Below the pieces are notes generated by a model that saw nothing but the letters and a program-made list of their open reading frames with translations, was not told the DNA's origin and did not search any database. The translations under genes were made by a program, and so were the position numbers. A stretch of DNA of 64,000 bases from Candidatus Kapaibacterium sp. (GTDB lineage: Bacteria; Bacteroidota; Ignavibacteria; Kapaibacteriales; JAEUSM01), in contig JAEUSM010000018.1 in the NCBI GenBank assembly GCA_016788785.1, positions 43,826 to 107,825 of the forward strand, given 5' to 3'. Of this stretch, positions 7,663 through 17,383 are shown one piece after another (the first letter of the stretch is position 1; the number at the start of each line of letters is the position of its first letter).

Positions 7663-9639
7663 TTACATCTTCCCCTTCTCCAACCAAAATGTTTTCATAC
7701 TTCCTTTGCCTTTGATGGTAATTTCGCCACGTGGGATGAGTGAAAATTCTGGATATGTTTCGATGGATTTGGCAAATTCTTCGCTGATGTGGATACGTCC
7801 AGCTTCAGAATTGGATTCCATTCGTGATGCTACGTTCACTGCATCACCCCACAGATCGTAGGTGTATTTGTTTTTGCCGATGATTCCTGCAACAACTTCT
7901 CCCGTGTGAATGCCTATGCGAATTTCGATGTCGTTCATATCCTTTATCCATTCTGTATCGCCCAAATCTGATGGAATATTGACGGTAAAGTCACGCATTG
8001 TTTCGAGAAGTTGGAGTGAAGCCAAAGCTGTTGCTTTTTGGTGGTTTTTCAGAGGGGAAGTTACATTTGCAACTGCCAAATACCCATCACCAATGGTTTT
8101 GATTTTTTCTAAGCCAAATGTTTCAACCACTTCATCTGCTTTTTGGAAAATAGCATCAAGTAAATACACAAGTTGTTTTGGTGGGGCAATGGAAGCAAGT
8201 GTCGTAAAACCTACTAAATCCATAAAAAGGACTGATGCCGTTTCAAAGTGGTCGGCGATGAAGGTTTCTTTTTGGATGATTCTGTCTGCAATGCTAGCAG
8301 GAAGTATGTTATGGAGAATTTGTTTGATCGCTGCAGATTCTGCTCTTTCAACAGCCAATTGTTTTTCACGTTCGGCAATTTTACGTTCACTGTCAAATCG
8401 GTCTGCTTGTTTTTTGGCTTCGATAGATTGAATTTCTTTTTCGAGAGTTATTACTTTTGATTGAAATACAAAAGCTTTCTCAAAGTATTTTTCATTGGAA
8501 TGAAGCGACGATAATATTCCGTATACTTCTTTTATACCTTCTTTATATCCTATTTCTTCTGCAAGTTGTAACGACTTTTGTAAATATTCTTCTGCTTTTC
8601 TTGCATCATAATATGTTGATTCTTTCGTTGCTTTTACAGCCCCAATATGCAGTAGGTTAACAGCTATTCCATTTTTGTTTCCTATCTCTTCATTGATAAG
8701 TAATGCTTTTGAAAAATACTCTAATGCTTTTGGGTAGTCAGAAAGACTATTGTAAACATTTCCAATATTCAAAAGGCATATTGCTATTCCTTTTTTGCTT
8801 CCAATTTCTTCATTGATAAGTAATGCTTTTGAAAAATACTCTAATGCTTTTGGGTAGTCAGAAAGACTATGGTAAACAAGCCCAATATTCCCGAGGTTAG
8901 TTGCAATTCCAACTTTTTTTCCAATTTCTTCATTGATGAGTAATGCTTTTAAGTAATACTCCAATGCTTTGGGGTAGTCCGAAAGACTATGGTAAACAAG
9001 CCCAATATTCCCGAGGTTAGTAGCAATACCAACTTTGTTTCCAATTTCTTCAGCGATGAATAATGCTTTTGAATGATACTCTAAGGCTTTGGGGTAGTCC
9101 GAAAGACTAGTATATACATTTCCTATATTCCCAAGGTTACCTGCAATTCCTTTTTTGTCTCCAAGTTCTTCATTGACGAGTAAAGATTTTGATAAATACT
9201 CTAATGCTTTGGGGTAGTCCGAAAGATACAAGTAAACAAGCCCAATATTCCCAAGGTTATTTGCAATGCCAACTTTGCTTCCAATTTCTTCATTGATGAG
9301 TAATGCTTTTGAGTAATACTCCAATGCTTTGGGGTAGTCCGAAAGATTACTATAAGTAGTCCCAATATTCCCAATTACGTTTGCTATACCATTTTTATTC
9401 CCAATTTCTTCAAAGATGAGTAATGCTTTTGAATGATACTCTAATGCTTTGGGGTAGTCCGAAAGATTTATGTAAACAATCCCAAGAATGTTATAGACAT
9501 TTGCAAGAGATTTTGCATCTTCTTGGATTGCTTGTTGTTCCAAGAGTTCATAAGCAAATACCTTTGCTTCTTGATTTTGAGAAGTTCTCCAAAGATTATC
9601 TAATTTTTCTATTGCTTGTTGTATTTCGTCGGGAGTCAT
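7663..9639 (-). CDS. TPR-repeat class III adenylate cyclase
   Basis: The 658-residue protein has an N-terminal array of 40-residue TPR-like repeats (about 40-350; SDYPKALEY occurs seven times at fixed spacing), further TPR helices, a coiled coil (about 395-445) and a C-terminal class III cyclase domain (about 460-655). The metal-binding MDLVGFT and IGDGY motifs, substrate-selecting Lys514 (in IKTIGDGY) and Asp595 (in YDLWGD) and the VNVASRM transition-state Asn/Arg are all present. The Lys/Asp pair predicts ATP rather than GTP as substrate, so the product should be cAMP. No membrane segment is seen, so it is probably cytosolic, with TPRs as a protein-binding sensor. Its stop codon abuts a dispersed repeat. 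Confidence 0.93.
   Translation of the reverse strand: MTPDEIQQAIEKLDNLWRTSQNQEAKVFAYELLEQQAIQEDAKSLANVYNILGIVYINLSDYPKALEYHSKALLIFEEIGNKNGIANVIGNIGTTYSNLSDYPKALEYYSKALLINEEIGSKVGIANNLGNIGLVYLYLSDYPKALEYLSKSLLVNEELGDKKGIAGNLGNIGNVYTSLSDYPKALEYHSKALFIAEEIGNKVGIATNLGNIGLVYHSLSDYPKALEYYLKALLINEEIGKKVGIATNLGNIGLVYHSLSDYPKALEYFSKALLINEEIGSKKGIAICLLNIGNVYNSLSDYPKALEYFSKALLINEEIGNKNGIAVNLLHIGAVKATKESTYYDARKAEEYLQKSLQLAEEIGYKEGIKEVYGILSSLHSNEKYFEKAFVFQSKVITLEKEIQSIEAKKQADRFDSERKIAEREKQLAVERAESAAIKQILHNILPASIADRIIQKETFIADHFETASVLFMDLVGFTTLASIAPPKQLVYLLDAIFQKADEVVETFGLEKIKTIGDGYLAVANVTSPLKNHQKATALASLQLLETMRDFTVNIPSDLGDTEWIKDMNDIEIRIGIHTGEVVAGIIGKNKYTYDLWGDAVNVASRMESNSEAGRIHISEEFAKSIETYPEFSLIPRGEITIKGKGSMKTFWLEKGKM
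8655..9490 (-). repeat. 120-bp tandem coding repeat (TPR array)
   Basis: The phrase coding for SDYPKALEY recurs every 120 bp (around 8730, 8850, 8970, 9090, 9210, 9330, 9450), and whole units are nearly identical at the DNA level. This is an in-frame coding repeat inside the cyclase gene, not a CRISPR or satellite array. Close DNA identity suggests recent duplication or gene conversion, so copy number may vary between strains. Confidence 0.9.
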
Positions 9640-10024
9640 AGTGGTTTAGGAAGGTTGGAAAGGGATCTTGCCATACGAATATACGAAAATAAAGGTGAAT
9701 ATGGATGATTGTAGAGTTTGAAAGTAATGTCTCAGTCGTGTTAAAGAATGCCCCCTCTCCCCACTTCGACTTCGCTCAGTGACCGTTCTCCCTCGGAGGG
9801 GAGAGGGTGTTTTCGTGTTTTGGTTTGCAGATTCCACCCCGCCACACTTCGACTACGCTCAGTGACCAGTGGCACTCCTCAAGAGGGGAACCCAGACAGC
9901 CACCCAACCTTTTCAACATAGGCCTTACACCCTATGCTGATATAAAACGCCCTTTCAGGGCTTGACCGTTTTGTTTTTTGAGACGCCCATATAGGGCGTC
10001 TCTACGATATTAATTTAATTGAAC
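9640..10024. repeat. Mosaic repeat region upstream of the cyclase gene
   Basis: No gene is apparent in these 385 bases. They carry family C (about 9750-9810, inverted), family A with the inserted CTTCGACTACGCTCAGTGACC phrase (9834-9892, inverted), an AACGCCCTTTCAGGGCTTGA phrase around 9950 and a family B hairpin with 9-bp arms at 9980-10002. The cyclase promoter must lie in or near the first 100 bases, but I cannot define it. Confidence 0.8.
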
Positions 10025-10735
10025 TTAAAATTTTGAGGTGAGGTGGGAGTAATCTTTTACAACGGTTCGAAGAAAATCCAAATCTGATTGTTCGGTTGTA
10101 ATTTGTAAAATGGATTTGACCTTTTCTGCTAATGCAGCTGCAACATTCGCATCCTTGCGTTTGATGGATTCACGGGCGATATGTCGGATGTTTTCTATAT
10201 CACGGTCGGTCAAATGAATAACAATTGGATAGGTTACTTCATAGTTGTCATCGTGTTGAATATACACGGTATCTGTTGATTTGGTGCGTTGTTTCAAACT
10301 CACGACTGATGTTCCTGCCACCAAATCGCCAAGACGTTGACCTTTGCCATTGATGAGAATCGTCAGAATAGCAGCTAAACCGTAGGAAATACCAATATCA
10401 ATTGGACGCAAAAGCCAACGTAGGAAATGTTTTCCCAACGAACCCTGTGTTCCATCGAGAGCTATCACCTTAATTTTGAGTAATTTTTTCCCCGGAGTTT
10501 GACCATCGTTGAATTGTTCAAACAAAAAATCATACATCAAAATTGGAATGAAAAACAAAAAAATGAGTATTTCATTCGATGGAATATATTCAAAACTAAT
10601 GATGACAAAAAAGGTAACAACAATAGCAGAAAGCAAAAGAATATCAACAATCCAAGCTAAAATTCGTTCACCAATATTAGCAAGTGTATATTCAATTTCT
10701 ACATTTTGAAGGGTCTGAATTTTTATAGTATCCAT
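10025..10735 (-). CDS. RDD family membrane protein
   Basis: The 236-residue protein matches the RDD family: an N-terminal segment with EYTLANIGERILAWIVDILLL (the Arg-Asp pair of the family), then three to four membrane segments between about 20 and 130, and the characteristic DGQTPGKKLLKIKV and GQRLGDLVAGTSVV phrases. The C-terminal 80 residues are soluble and charged. It is divergent from a SpoIIM-like gene 62 bases away; the RDD and SpoIIM (DUF95) genes are neighbours in many bacteria, suggesting a shared membrane role. Biochemical function is unproven. Confidence 0.9.
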   Translation of the reverse strand: MDTIKIQTLQNVEIEYTLANIGERILAWIVDILLLSAIVVTFFVIISFEYIPSNEILIFLFFIPILMYDFLFEQFNDGQTPGKKLLKIKVIALDGTQGSLGKHFLRWLLRPIDIGISYGLAAILTILINGKGQRLGDLVAGTSVVSLKQRTKSTDTVYIQHDDNYEVTYPIVIHLTDRDIENIRHIARESIKRKDANVAAALAEKVKSILQITTEQSDLDFLRTVVKDYSHLTSKF

Positions 10736-10797
10736 AGAAATGCTATTTTAGAAGATTAAGTATGTTTTTTGATTTCAAATTACCACAAAAATAACCA

Positions 10798-11811
10798 ATG
10801 AGAGAAAGTGCTTTTACGCATCAGAATAAGGAAAAATGGCAACTGTTTGAGGAAATGTTACGTTCCAAAACTGTCAACCCACAAGTGCTTTCTGATTTGT
10901 ATGTCAAAATAACTGACGATTTATCATTCGCAAAAACTTTTTACCCAGATAGCAAAACAAGTAAATATTTGAATGAACTTGCTTCAAAAGTACATCATTC
11001 AATCTATAAAACCAAAAAAGAACGTTCAAATCGATTGATTACATTTTTTCGAGATGAAGTTCCTATTGCATTTGCCTCGATGCAAAAGCAAATGTTGATA
11101 TCCTTTTTGATATTTATGGTAGCAGCTGGTATAGGTGCTATTTCTGCTTACAAAGATAGTACATTCTTACGTGTTATTCTCGGAGATTCGTATGTTAATA
11201 TGACAATCAACAATATTAAGGAAGGAAAACCATTTGATGTGTATGCAAAAATGGATCCAGTGGAAATGTTTTTGAAAATCACTTGGAATAATATCAATGT
11301 TTCTTTTATTGCATTTGCTTTGGGCATAACATATGGTTTCGGAACAGTTGTAGTATTATTCCGTAATGGTGTAATGCTTGGATCATTCTTTACATTTTTC
11401 TTTCAGTATGGATTACTGGGAGACTCCTTGTTAACAGTCATGCTCCACGGAACTATTGAAATTTCTGCAGTCGTTGCAGCTGGTGGTGCAGGACTTGCAA
11501 TTGGTAATGCATTGCTATTTCCAAAAACCTATACTCGTATCTATGCACTGCAAACAGCTTCAAAAAAAGGACTTAAAATCATTGTTGGATTGATTCCTTT
11601 GTTTATTATTGCAGGATTTATTGAAGGATTTTTGACTCGCTATGCAGGGATGCCTTCAGTAATTAAGGCGATTGTTTTATTACTTTCCTTTGTCTTTATT
11701 ATTTATTATTTTGTGATTTATCCAAGAACAAAATCTAACCAACTTCGTGAAGAAAACAACATCCCAATTTCACTCTATGAACAAGAACCAGATTATGAAC
11801 AATATGCATAA
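10798..11811 (+). CDS. Stage II sporulation protein M-like (DUF95) membrane protein
   Basis: This 337-residue protein has an N-terminal helical soluble part (1-90) and five or six membrane segments (about 95-320). Family features include the NNINVSFIAFALGITYGFGT segment and LHGTIEISAVVAAGGAGLAIG, the conserved H-G-x-x-E-I motif of the SpoIIM family. The sporulation name comes from Bacillus; nothing here suggests spore formation. It is divergent from the RDD gene and its last codons overlap the following hydrolase-like gene, so it probably leads a two-gene operon. Confidence 0.88.
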   Translation: MRESAFTHQNKEKWQLFEEMLRSKTVNPQVLSDLYVKITDDLSFAKTFYPDSKTSKYLNELASKVHHSIYKTKKERSNRLITFFRDEVPIAFASMQKQMLISFLIFMVAAGIGAISAYKDSTFLRVILGDSYVNMTINNIKEGKPFDVYAKMDPVEMFLKITWNNINVSFIAFALGITYGFGTVVVLFRNGVMLGSFFTFFFQYGLLGDSLLTVMLHGTIEISAVVAAGGAGLAIGNALLFPKTYTRIYALQTASKKGLKIIVGLIPLFIIAGFIEGFLTRYAGMPSVIKAIVLLLSFVFIIYYFVIYPRTKSNQLREENNIPISLYEQEPDYEQYA

Positions 11812-12778
11812 GATACTAATTGTAGGTATTTGTTTTCTGTCTACATTATCACTTTCAGCACAGAAAACAACAAAATACTTCACAGAAAAAGAATTGTCCC
11901 AAGTCAAAAATGAAGGAACCATTTTTGGTACACTAACTACACCGCTGAAAACAAAAAAACCACCATTAGTTCTCTTTTACACAGGGACTATGGGTACTGA
12001 CCGTGATGGGAATATGGTTCATAACCCCAAAAAAAACAATTGGGCAGCGTATCTTGCTGACAGTTTGGCAGCGAATGGCATTGCATCGTTTCGATATGAT
12101 AAAATTGGCACTGGTAAAAGCGTCTTGAATAATTCCTCACTCTCTATGTATAACATTGATTACAACAATCACATTGCTCACGCTCTTTCATGGATGATGT
12201 TTTTTTCTAAAAAGAAAGAAGAGTATTCTAAAATCATTGTGCTTGGTCATCAAGAAAGTGTGATTTTTGGTTTGTTGGCTGCAAATGTTGTATCTCCCAA
12301 TGGTTTTATTGCGATAAATGCACCCGGAACTACTATCGATACCATTATTGAACAGCTCTATTATCCATCAATTCCTGATAAACTTAAAGATATAGGCAAT
12401 ACGATATTAAGAGAATTACGTCAAGGTCGAGTCTATGAGGACGTACCAACGCCACTTATTCCTCTCTTTGGAAAAGATATTCAAAAAATTCTTATCGCTT
12501 CGATGAAATTTAATCCTGCGGAAAAAATAAAGAATTTACAGTGTCCAGTTCTGGTTCTCTATGGTGAGAATGATATGGACACACCAGAATCAGAGGCGTT
12601 GAAACTTGCTGCAGCTGCAAAAAATGCTACTGTCCATAAAATTCCGTTAATGAATACCATTATGAAGGAAGCCAAGGGTAAGAACTTGAAAAATAGGGAA
12701 ACGTATTCGATACCTGTATTACCAATAATTGATGGTGTTACAAAAATAATTGTCGACTTTATTCGAGCAACCCCATAA
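11804..12778 (+). CDS. Secreted alpha/beta-hydrolase-fold protein, probably inactive
   Basis: Choosing the ATG at 11804 (8-base overlap with the previous gene) gives 324 residues with a clean signal peptide (MHKILIVGICFLSTLSLSAQ); 11795 is an alternative. The fold matches the estD/YqkD-like hydrolases: TGTMGTDRDGN near residue 60, FRYDKIGTGKS near 105, and a YGENDMDTP acid loop. The nucleophile elbow that should read G-H-S-x-G reads GHQES, with Gln150 in the serine position, and the expected N-H-L-F histidine motif reads NTIM with Thr285. So the Ser and His of the triad seem to be missing. It probably acts as a binding protein, though my alignment is by eye. Confidence 0.8.
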   Translation: MHKILIVGICFLSTLSLSAQKTTKYFTEKELSQVKNEGTIFGTLTTPLKTKKPPLVLFYTGTMGTDRDGNMVHNPKKNNWAAYLADSLAANGIASFRYDKIGTGKSVLNNSSLSMYNIDYNNHIAHALSWMMFFSKKKEEYSKIIVLGHQESVIFGLLAANVVSPNGFIAINAPGTTIDTIIEQLYYPSIPDKLKDIGNTILRELRQGRVYEDVPTPLIPLFGKDIQKILIASMKFNPAEKIKNLQCPVLVLYGENDMDTPESEALKLAAAAKNATVHKIPLMNTIMKEAKGKNLKNRETYSIPVLPIIDGVTKIIVDFIRATP

Positions 12779-12811
12779 AAAAAGAGCCATCGATTGATGG
12801 CTCTTTTTTTT
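12777..12811. terminator. Bidirectional rho-independent terminator
   Basis: A 15-bp stem (12777-12791 with 12796-12810, GAGCCATC core) closes a 4-base loop and has an A-tract on one side and a T-tract on the other. It serves the convergent hydrolase-like and groEL genes. Confidence 0.92.
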
Positions 12812-12830
12812 ATTATGATCACCGAAAGGA

Positions 12831-14474
<1,644 letters not shown>

Positions 14475-14502
14475 CTAATAAAATACGTTGATAAAAAGTG
14501 AA

Positions 14503-14790
14503 TTAACTGATTTTTGCAAAAACATCAGATTCTCTCATAATAAGAAAATCTTCACCATCAATTGATACTTCCGTTCCAGAATATTTTCCGTAAAGTACTT
14601 TGTCGCCAACTTGAAGGTCAAGTGGATTTACTTTACCGTCTTCAGAAACTTTACCTTTTCCAACAGCAATTACTTCACCTTGCATTGGTTTTTCTTTTGC
14701 AGTGTCAGGAATAATAATTCCGCCACGAGTTTTTTCCTCTGGTGTTGCAGCTTTCACCAAAATTCTGTCGTGCAATGGAGTTAATTTCAT
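14503..14790 (-). CDS. groES: Co-chaperonin GroES
   Basis: The 95-residue protein has the GroES pattern: [13 protein letters not shown] start, the mobile-loop region [18 protein letters not shown], and [15 protein letters not shown]. It caps the GroEL cavity as a heptamer. It is the first gene of the groESL operon; a perfect CIRCE element lies 40-66 bases upstream of its start, so it is likely repressed by HrcA and induced by heat. Confidence 0.98.
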   Translation of the reverse strand: MKLTPLHDRILVKAATPEEKTRGGIIIPDTAKEKPMQGEVIAVGKGKVSEDGKVNPLDLQVGDKVLYGKYSGTEVSIDGEDFLIMRESDVFAKIS

Positions 14791-14829
14791 TGTACGTATC
14801 CTTTTAATTAATGATTAAACAAAATAATA

Positions 14830-14856
14830 TTAGCACTCAAGTGTGCCGAGTGCTAA
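14830..14856 (-). promoter_or_regulatory. CIRCE element (HrcA operator) of groESL
   Basis: The site matches the CIRCE consensus exactly: TTAGCACTC, nine bases, GAGTGCTAA. It sits between the rpmB terminator and the groES start. HrcA binding here is well established in other bacteria; hrcA itself is not in the window. Confidence 0.97.
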
Positions 14857-14936
14857 CTAACTCGAATAAAAAATCAAATTATTGTGAGATTTGTGTAAAA
14901 ATTTGGAAATGTGAAGTTGTGATTTCACCTACTTTA

Positions 14937-14973
14937 ACAAGAAAAGCCACTCATTGAGTGGCTTTTCTTGTTT
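14937..14973 (-). terminator. Rho-independent terminator after rpmB
   Basis: A long inverted repeat with a GCCACTC-att-GAGTGGC core and flanking AACAAGAAAA / TTTTCTTGTT arms forms a stable hairpin 15 bases beyond the rpmB stop. It separates rpmB from the groESL control region. Confidence 0.85.
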
Positions 14974-14987
14974 TCTTTTTTTTGGTT

Positions 14988-15218
14988 TTATTTAGCTTTT
15001 GCAGCCAAATCTTTCATCATTGCATGGTACCCTTTTTTATCAAGTGTACGTAATGCAGCGGCAGTTGCTTTTACAGTAATCCATTTCTTTTCTTCAGGCA
15101 ACCAAATTCTTTTTTTCTGAAGATTTGGTAAAAATCTTCTTCTAGTTTTGTTGTTTGCATGGGATACATTGTTCCCATATTGCATTGTTGTTCCAGTTAG
15201 TTCACAACGTTTTGACAT
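14988..15218 (-). CDS. rpmB: 50S ribosomal protein L28
   Basis: The 76-residue basic protein matches L28: it begins [20 protein letters not shown], then [17 protein letters not shown] and [17 protein letters not shown]. It lacks the Cys-pair zinc variant, having only one Cys. It is monocistronic here, ending at a strong terminator. L28 is a structural protein of the large ribosomal subunit. Confidence 0.97.
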   Translation of the reverse strand: MSKRCELTGTTMQYGNNVSHANNKTRRRFLPNLQKKRIWLPEEKKWITVKATAAALRTLDKKGYHAMMKDLAAKAK

Positions 15219-15298
15219 TCTCTATATCTCCGTTAATTTTTCTTCTAAAGAAAACAAATATACGGAATTTCTTTGAATATCACAAAACAAATTAGAAA

Positions 15299-16171
15299 TT
15301 ATGGCAAAAATGCTTCTTTATTCTCTCTTGCAAACTGCTCGAATGATTGTGGATAGCGTCCTAAAATCTCGATTAATGGTTCATTTGAAGCAACCATCAT
15401 TCCTTTTTTCCACAATGAATTCAGTTCCATCATTGCTTTTACAAACCAATCTTCTGATCCCATAGAACGTAATGATTGTTCTGCTACCTCTTCTGTAACA
15501 TCTACATACGTAATTTGTTTTTGTAATACGATAGAAAGAATTGATGCAATTTCAGCATTTGTATAATCAAAACCAGCAATTGGCAAAGATTTACCCGCAT
15601 ATTCATTTGGATCCAATAACACTTCAGCAAAAGCCTCACCAATATCCACACAAGAAACCAATGATTTTGTAGCATTTCCTTGTGGTAGATAGAAAGACCC
15701 ACTTGATTTGATAGTTGCCCCTTGGAAATTTAAATAATTGTCCATAAACTCCACTGGATTCAATGAACAAAATTCAATTCCACTTTCCCTCACAGCGTTA
15801 TCAGCCATTCCATGTTGTTTTGCAAAAAAAGTGGGCGCATTTGGATTTGCACCTGAGACACCCAATTTTGCAATAAATTTAACTCCAGCTTTTTTAGCTT
15901 CTGTAAGGATTTGTGGAACGGTATGAGCCATTGTAGGATGACTAGGAACATTCAAAAACATCGCATCACAACCGTCAAAAGCTGATGTAAACGTCGATGG
16001 ATCTTGGAAATCAAACTTACGAATTTCGGTATTCTCGTCTTCAAAATCTTCAGCATTTTCAGGATTTCTTGTTCCAATCACAACCGAACATTCGTTAATT
16101 AGTTGCAACATATCAACAACATTTTTCCCAACATTGCCAGTCGCAGACATCACAAATACTTGATTTGGCAT
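15299..16171 (-). CDS. NmrA-like NAD(P)-binding oxidoreductase
   Basis: The 290-residue protein begins with the dinucleotide-binding signature VMSATGNVGKNVVDML (about 7-22; an SATG-x-x-G variant typical of NmrA/SDR-atypical proteins), followed by IGTRNPENAEDF for the NADP phosphate region. The C-terminal half (about 150-285) is the substrate lobe. Members include azoreductase-like and redox-sensing proteins; whether this one is an enzyme or sensor cannot be told. It is a single gene with an AT-rich upstream region and a free-standing position. Confidence 0.85.
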   Translation of the reverse strand: MPNQVFVMSATGNVGKNVVDMLQLINECSVVIGTRNPENAEDFEDENTEIRKFDFQDPSTFTSAFDGCDAMFLNVPSHPTMAHTVPQILTEAKKAGVKFIAKLGVSGANPNAPTFFAKQHGMADNAVRESGIEFCSLNPVEFMDNYLNFQGATIKSSGSFYLPQGNATKSLVSCVDIGEAFAEVLLDPNEYAGKSLPIAGFDYTNAEIASILSIVLQKQITYVDVTEEVAEQSLRSMGSEDWFVKAMMELNSLWKKGMMVASNEPLIEILGRYPQSFEQFARENKEAFLP

Positions 16172-16518
16172 AGTCTTCTTTCAATAAAATAATAATAATG
16201 ATACAAAAATAACGAATAAAAAATGAATCGGTGTGATAACCTTTCGTGATGTATGGAAAAATCCACATTTGGCATGGTAGCATCTTAGAATCCCTTAAAG
16301 ATGACAAAAATGGTAACCCCCAATTTCAATCGGGGGTGATTTGTGACGAGTCAAACTCCCTCTCCCCTTGAGCGGATATGGGACACTGAGGCTCTCGAAG
16401 TGGGGTTAGGGGTAAATTCTGCATCAAATCTCCCTCTCCCCTTTAATTGGAAGAGGCTCTTCTCAAAGTAACCCCCTCGCCCCTATGGGGAGAGGGTAAG
16501 GGGAGAGGGGTAAATAAT
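16172..16518. repeat. Left part of a palindromic repeat array
   Basis: After about 150 bases of ordinary sequence, this gap holds family C units from about 16357: CTCCCTCTCCCCTTGAG.. (16358), a unit containing GGTAAATTCTGCATCAAATC (about 16410), another at about 16430-16455, and a final one at 16474-16510. No gene is seen. The last unit is the left arm of the inverted pair around the DUF559 gene. Confidence 0.85.
16474..16510 (+). repeat. Left 37-bp arm flanking the DUF559 gene
   Basis: The arm starts CCCTCGCCCCTATGGGGAG and continues AGGGTAAGGGGAGAGGGG. Read on the opposite strand, the segment 16886-16922 is almost the same (differences: TA/AT in the loop, A/C and one G shift), so the two form terminal inverted repeats around the nuclease gene. 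Confidence 0.8.
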
Positions 16519-16875
16519 CTACATCTTTTCCAACCGTATCCTATCAATTTCATTCAGCAATTGACTCGGATCCCAATGCAACATCGTATTAGTTACTCGA
16601 ATGACAGTATAACCTTTGGAACGTAAAAATTCATCTCGTTTTTTGTCATAAACAATCTGTTGAGGAGTATCGTGAACATCACCATCAAATTCTATGATTA
16701 AATCTAACGAAGGACAATAGAAATCTACAATATAGGGTTCAATGACAACTTGACGTTTAAATTTTAGCCCAAAATACTTTTTAGTTCGTAGAAAATGCCA
16801 AAATTTTTTCTCAGTACTAGTTTGTTGTTTGCGTAGTTGTTTTGCAAAAATCAACTTCTCGCTATCGATTTTCAT
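16519..16875 (-). CDS. DUF559 endonuclease-like protein
   Basis: With the ATG at 16873-16875 (MKIDSEKLIF), the protein has 118 residues. A longer start at 16911 would code GRGSGRGG from the repeat and is unlikely. It matches DUF559 (VSR/PD-(D/E)XK-like fold): LRKQQTSTEKKFWHFLR, LKFKRQVVIEPYIVDFYCP, IEFDGDVHD with acidic residues, and a GYTVIRVTN strand. Such proteins are predicted nucleases of unproven function. The gene fills the space between two inverted 37-bp repeat arms in an array of similar palindromes, which suggests that gene and repeats travel together. Confidence 0.88.
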   Translation of the reverse strand: MKIDSEKLIFAKQLRKQQTSTEKKFWHFLRTKKYFGLKFKRQVVIEPYIVDFYCPSLDLIIEFDGDVHDTPQQIVYDKKRDEFLRSKGYTVIRVTNTMLHWDPSQLLNEIDRIRLEKM

Positions 16876-16885
16876 GTAGGTTTTG

Positions 16886-16922
16886 CCCCCTCTCCCTGAC
16901 CCTCTCCCCAATGGGGCGAGGG
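16886..16922 (-). repeat. Right 37-bp arm flanking the DUF559 gene
   Basis: This is the inverted mate of 16474-16510. It lies 10 bases upstream of the DUF559 start, so the gene has almost no room for its own promoter outside the repeat. Confidence 0.8.
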
Positions 16923-17383
16923 AAATCTTTAAGTTTTGAAAATTGAGACTAATATACCTGATTTTCTATTGTAATCTAATCATTATCATCTCCCTCGCCC
17001 CTTGAGGGAAAGAAAAAAAATCAAACTCCCCTCGCCCCTCTGGGGAGAGGGTTGGGGAGAGGGGTAAATTCTGCATCAAAGCTCCCTCGTCCATCAGGCG
17101 GAAGAGGCGAATGGGGTGAGGGGTAATTCTGAATCAAGCTCCCTCGTCCCTCTGGCGGGAGAGGGCGGGGGTGAGGGGTAATTCTGCATCAAAGCTCCCT
17201 CTCCCCTTGAGGGAGAGGGCGGGGGTGAGGGGTAATAGAAGCGTATCTCCCTCGCCCCTTGAGGGAGTGCGAGTTACGGTTTTTTTTAATTAATTTTATA
17301 TATGTGACCAATGCGTGGACAGGAAGATTTATTGCATAAGGAGAGACGCCAATATAGGGCGTCTCTACGGTTATTGAGAAAAT
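16923..17383. repeat. Right part of the palindromic repeat array
   Basis: Five or so further family C units follow (starting about 16991, 17026, 17083, 17141, 17194 and a partial at 17251), most separated by the same spacer GGTAATTCTGCATCAAAGC at about 56-58-bp periodicity. A partial GTGGACAGG phrase (about 17314) and a family B hairpin GAGACGCC..GGGCGTCTC (17343-17365) end the region 18 bases from the era stop. No gene is seen. Units vary internally (CTTGAG, CTCTGG, ATCAGG loops), unlike CRISPR repeats. Confidence 0.85.

Noticed and set aside
8655..9490. Regular 120-bp repeats that might be read as a CRISPR-like or satellite array
   Set aside because: The repeats are in frame, code TPR helices, and lie inside one open reading frame with a downstream cyclase domain.
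16991..17260. Possible CRISPR array right of the DUF559 gene
   Set aside because: The linkers are constant and the palindromes vary, no leader or cas gene is present, and the same palindromes occur elsewhere singly.
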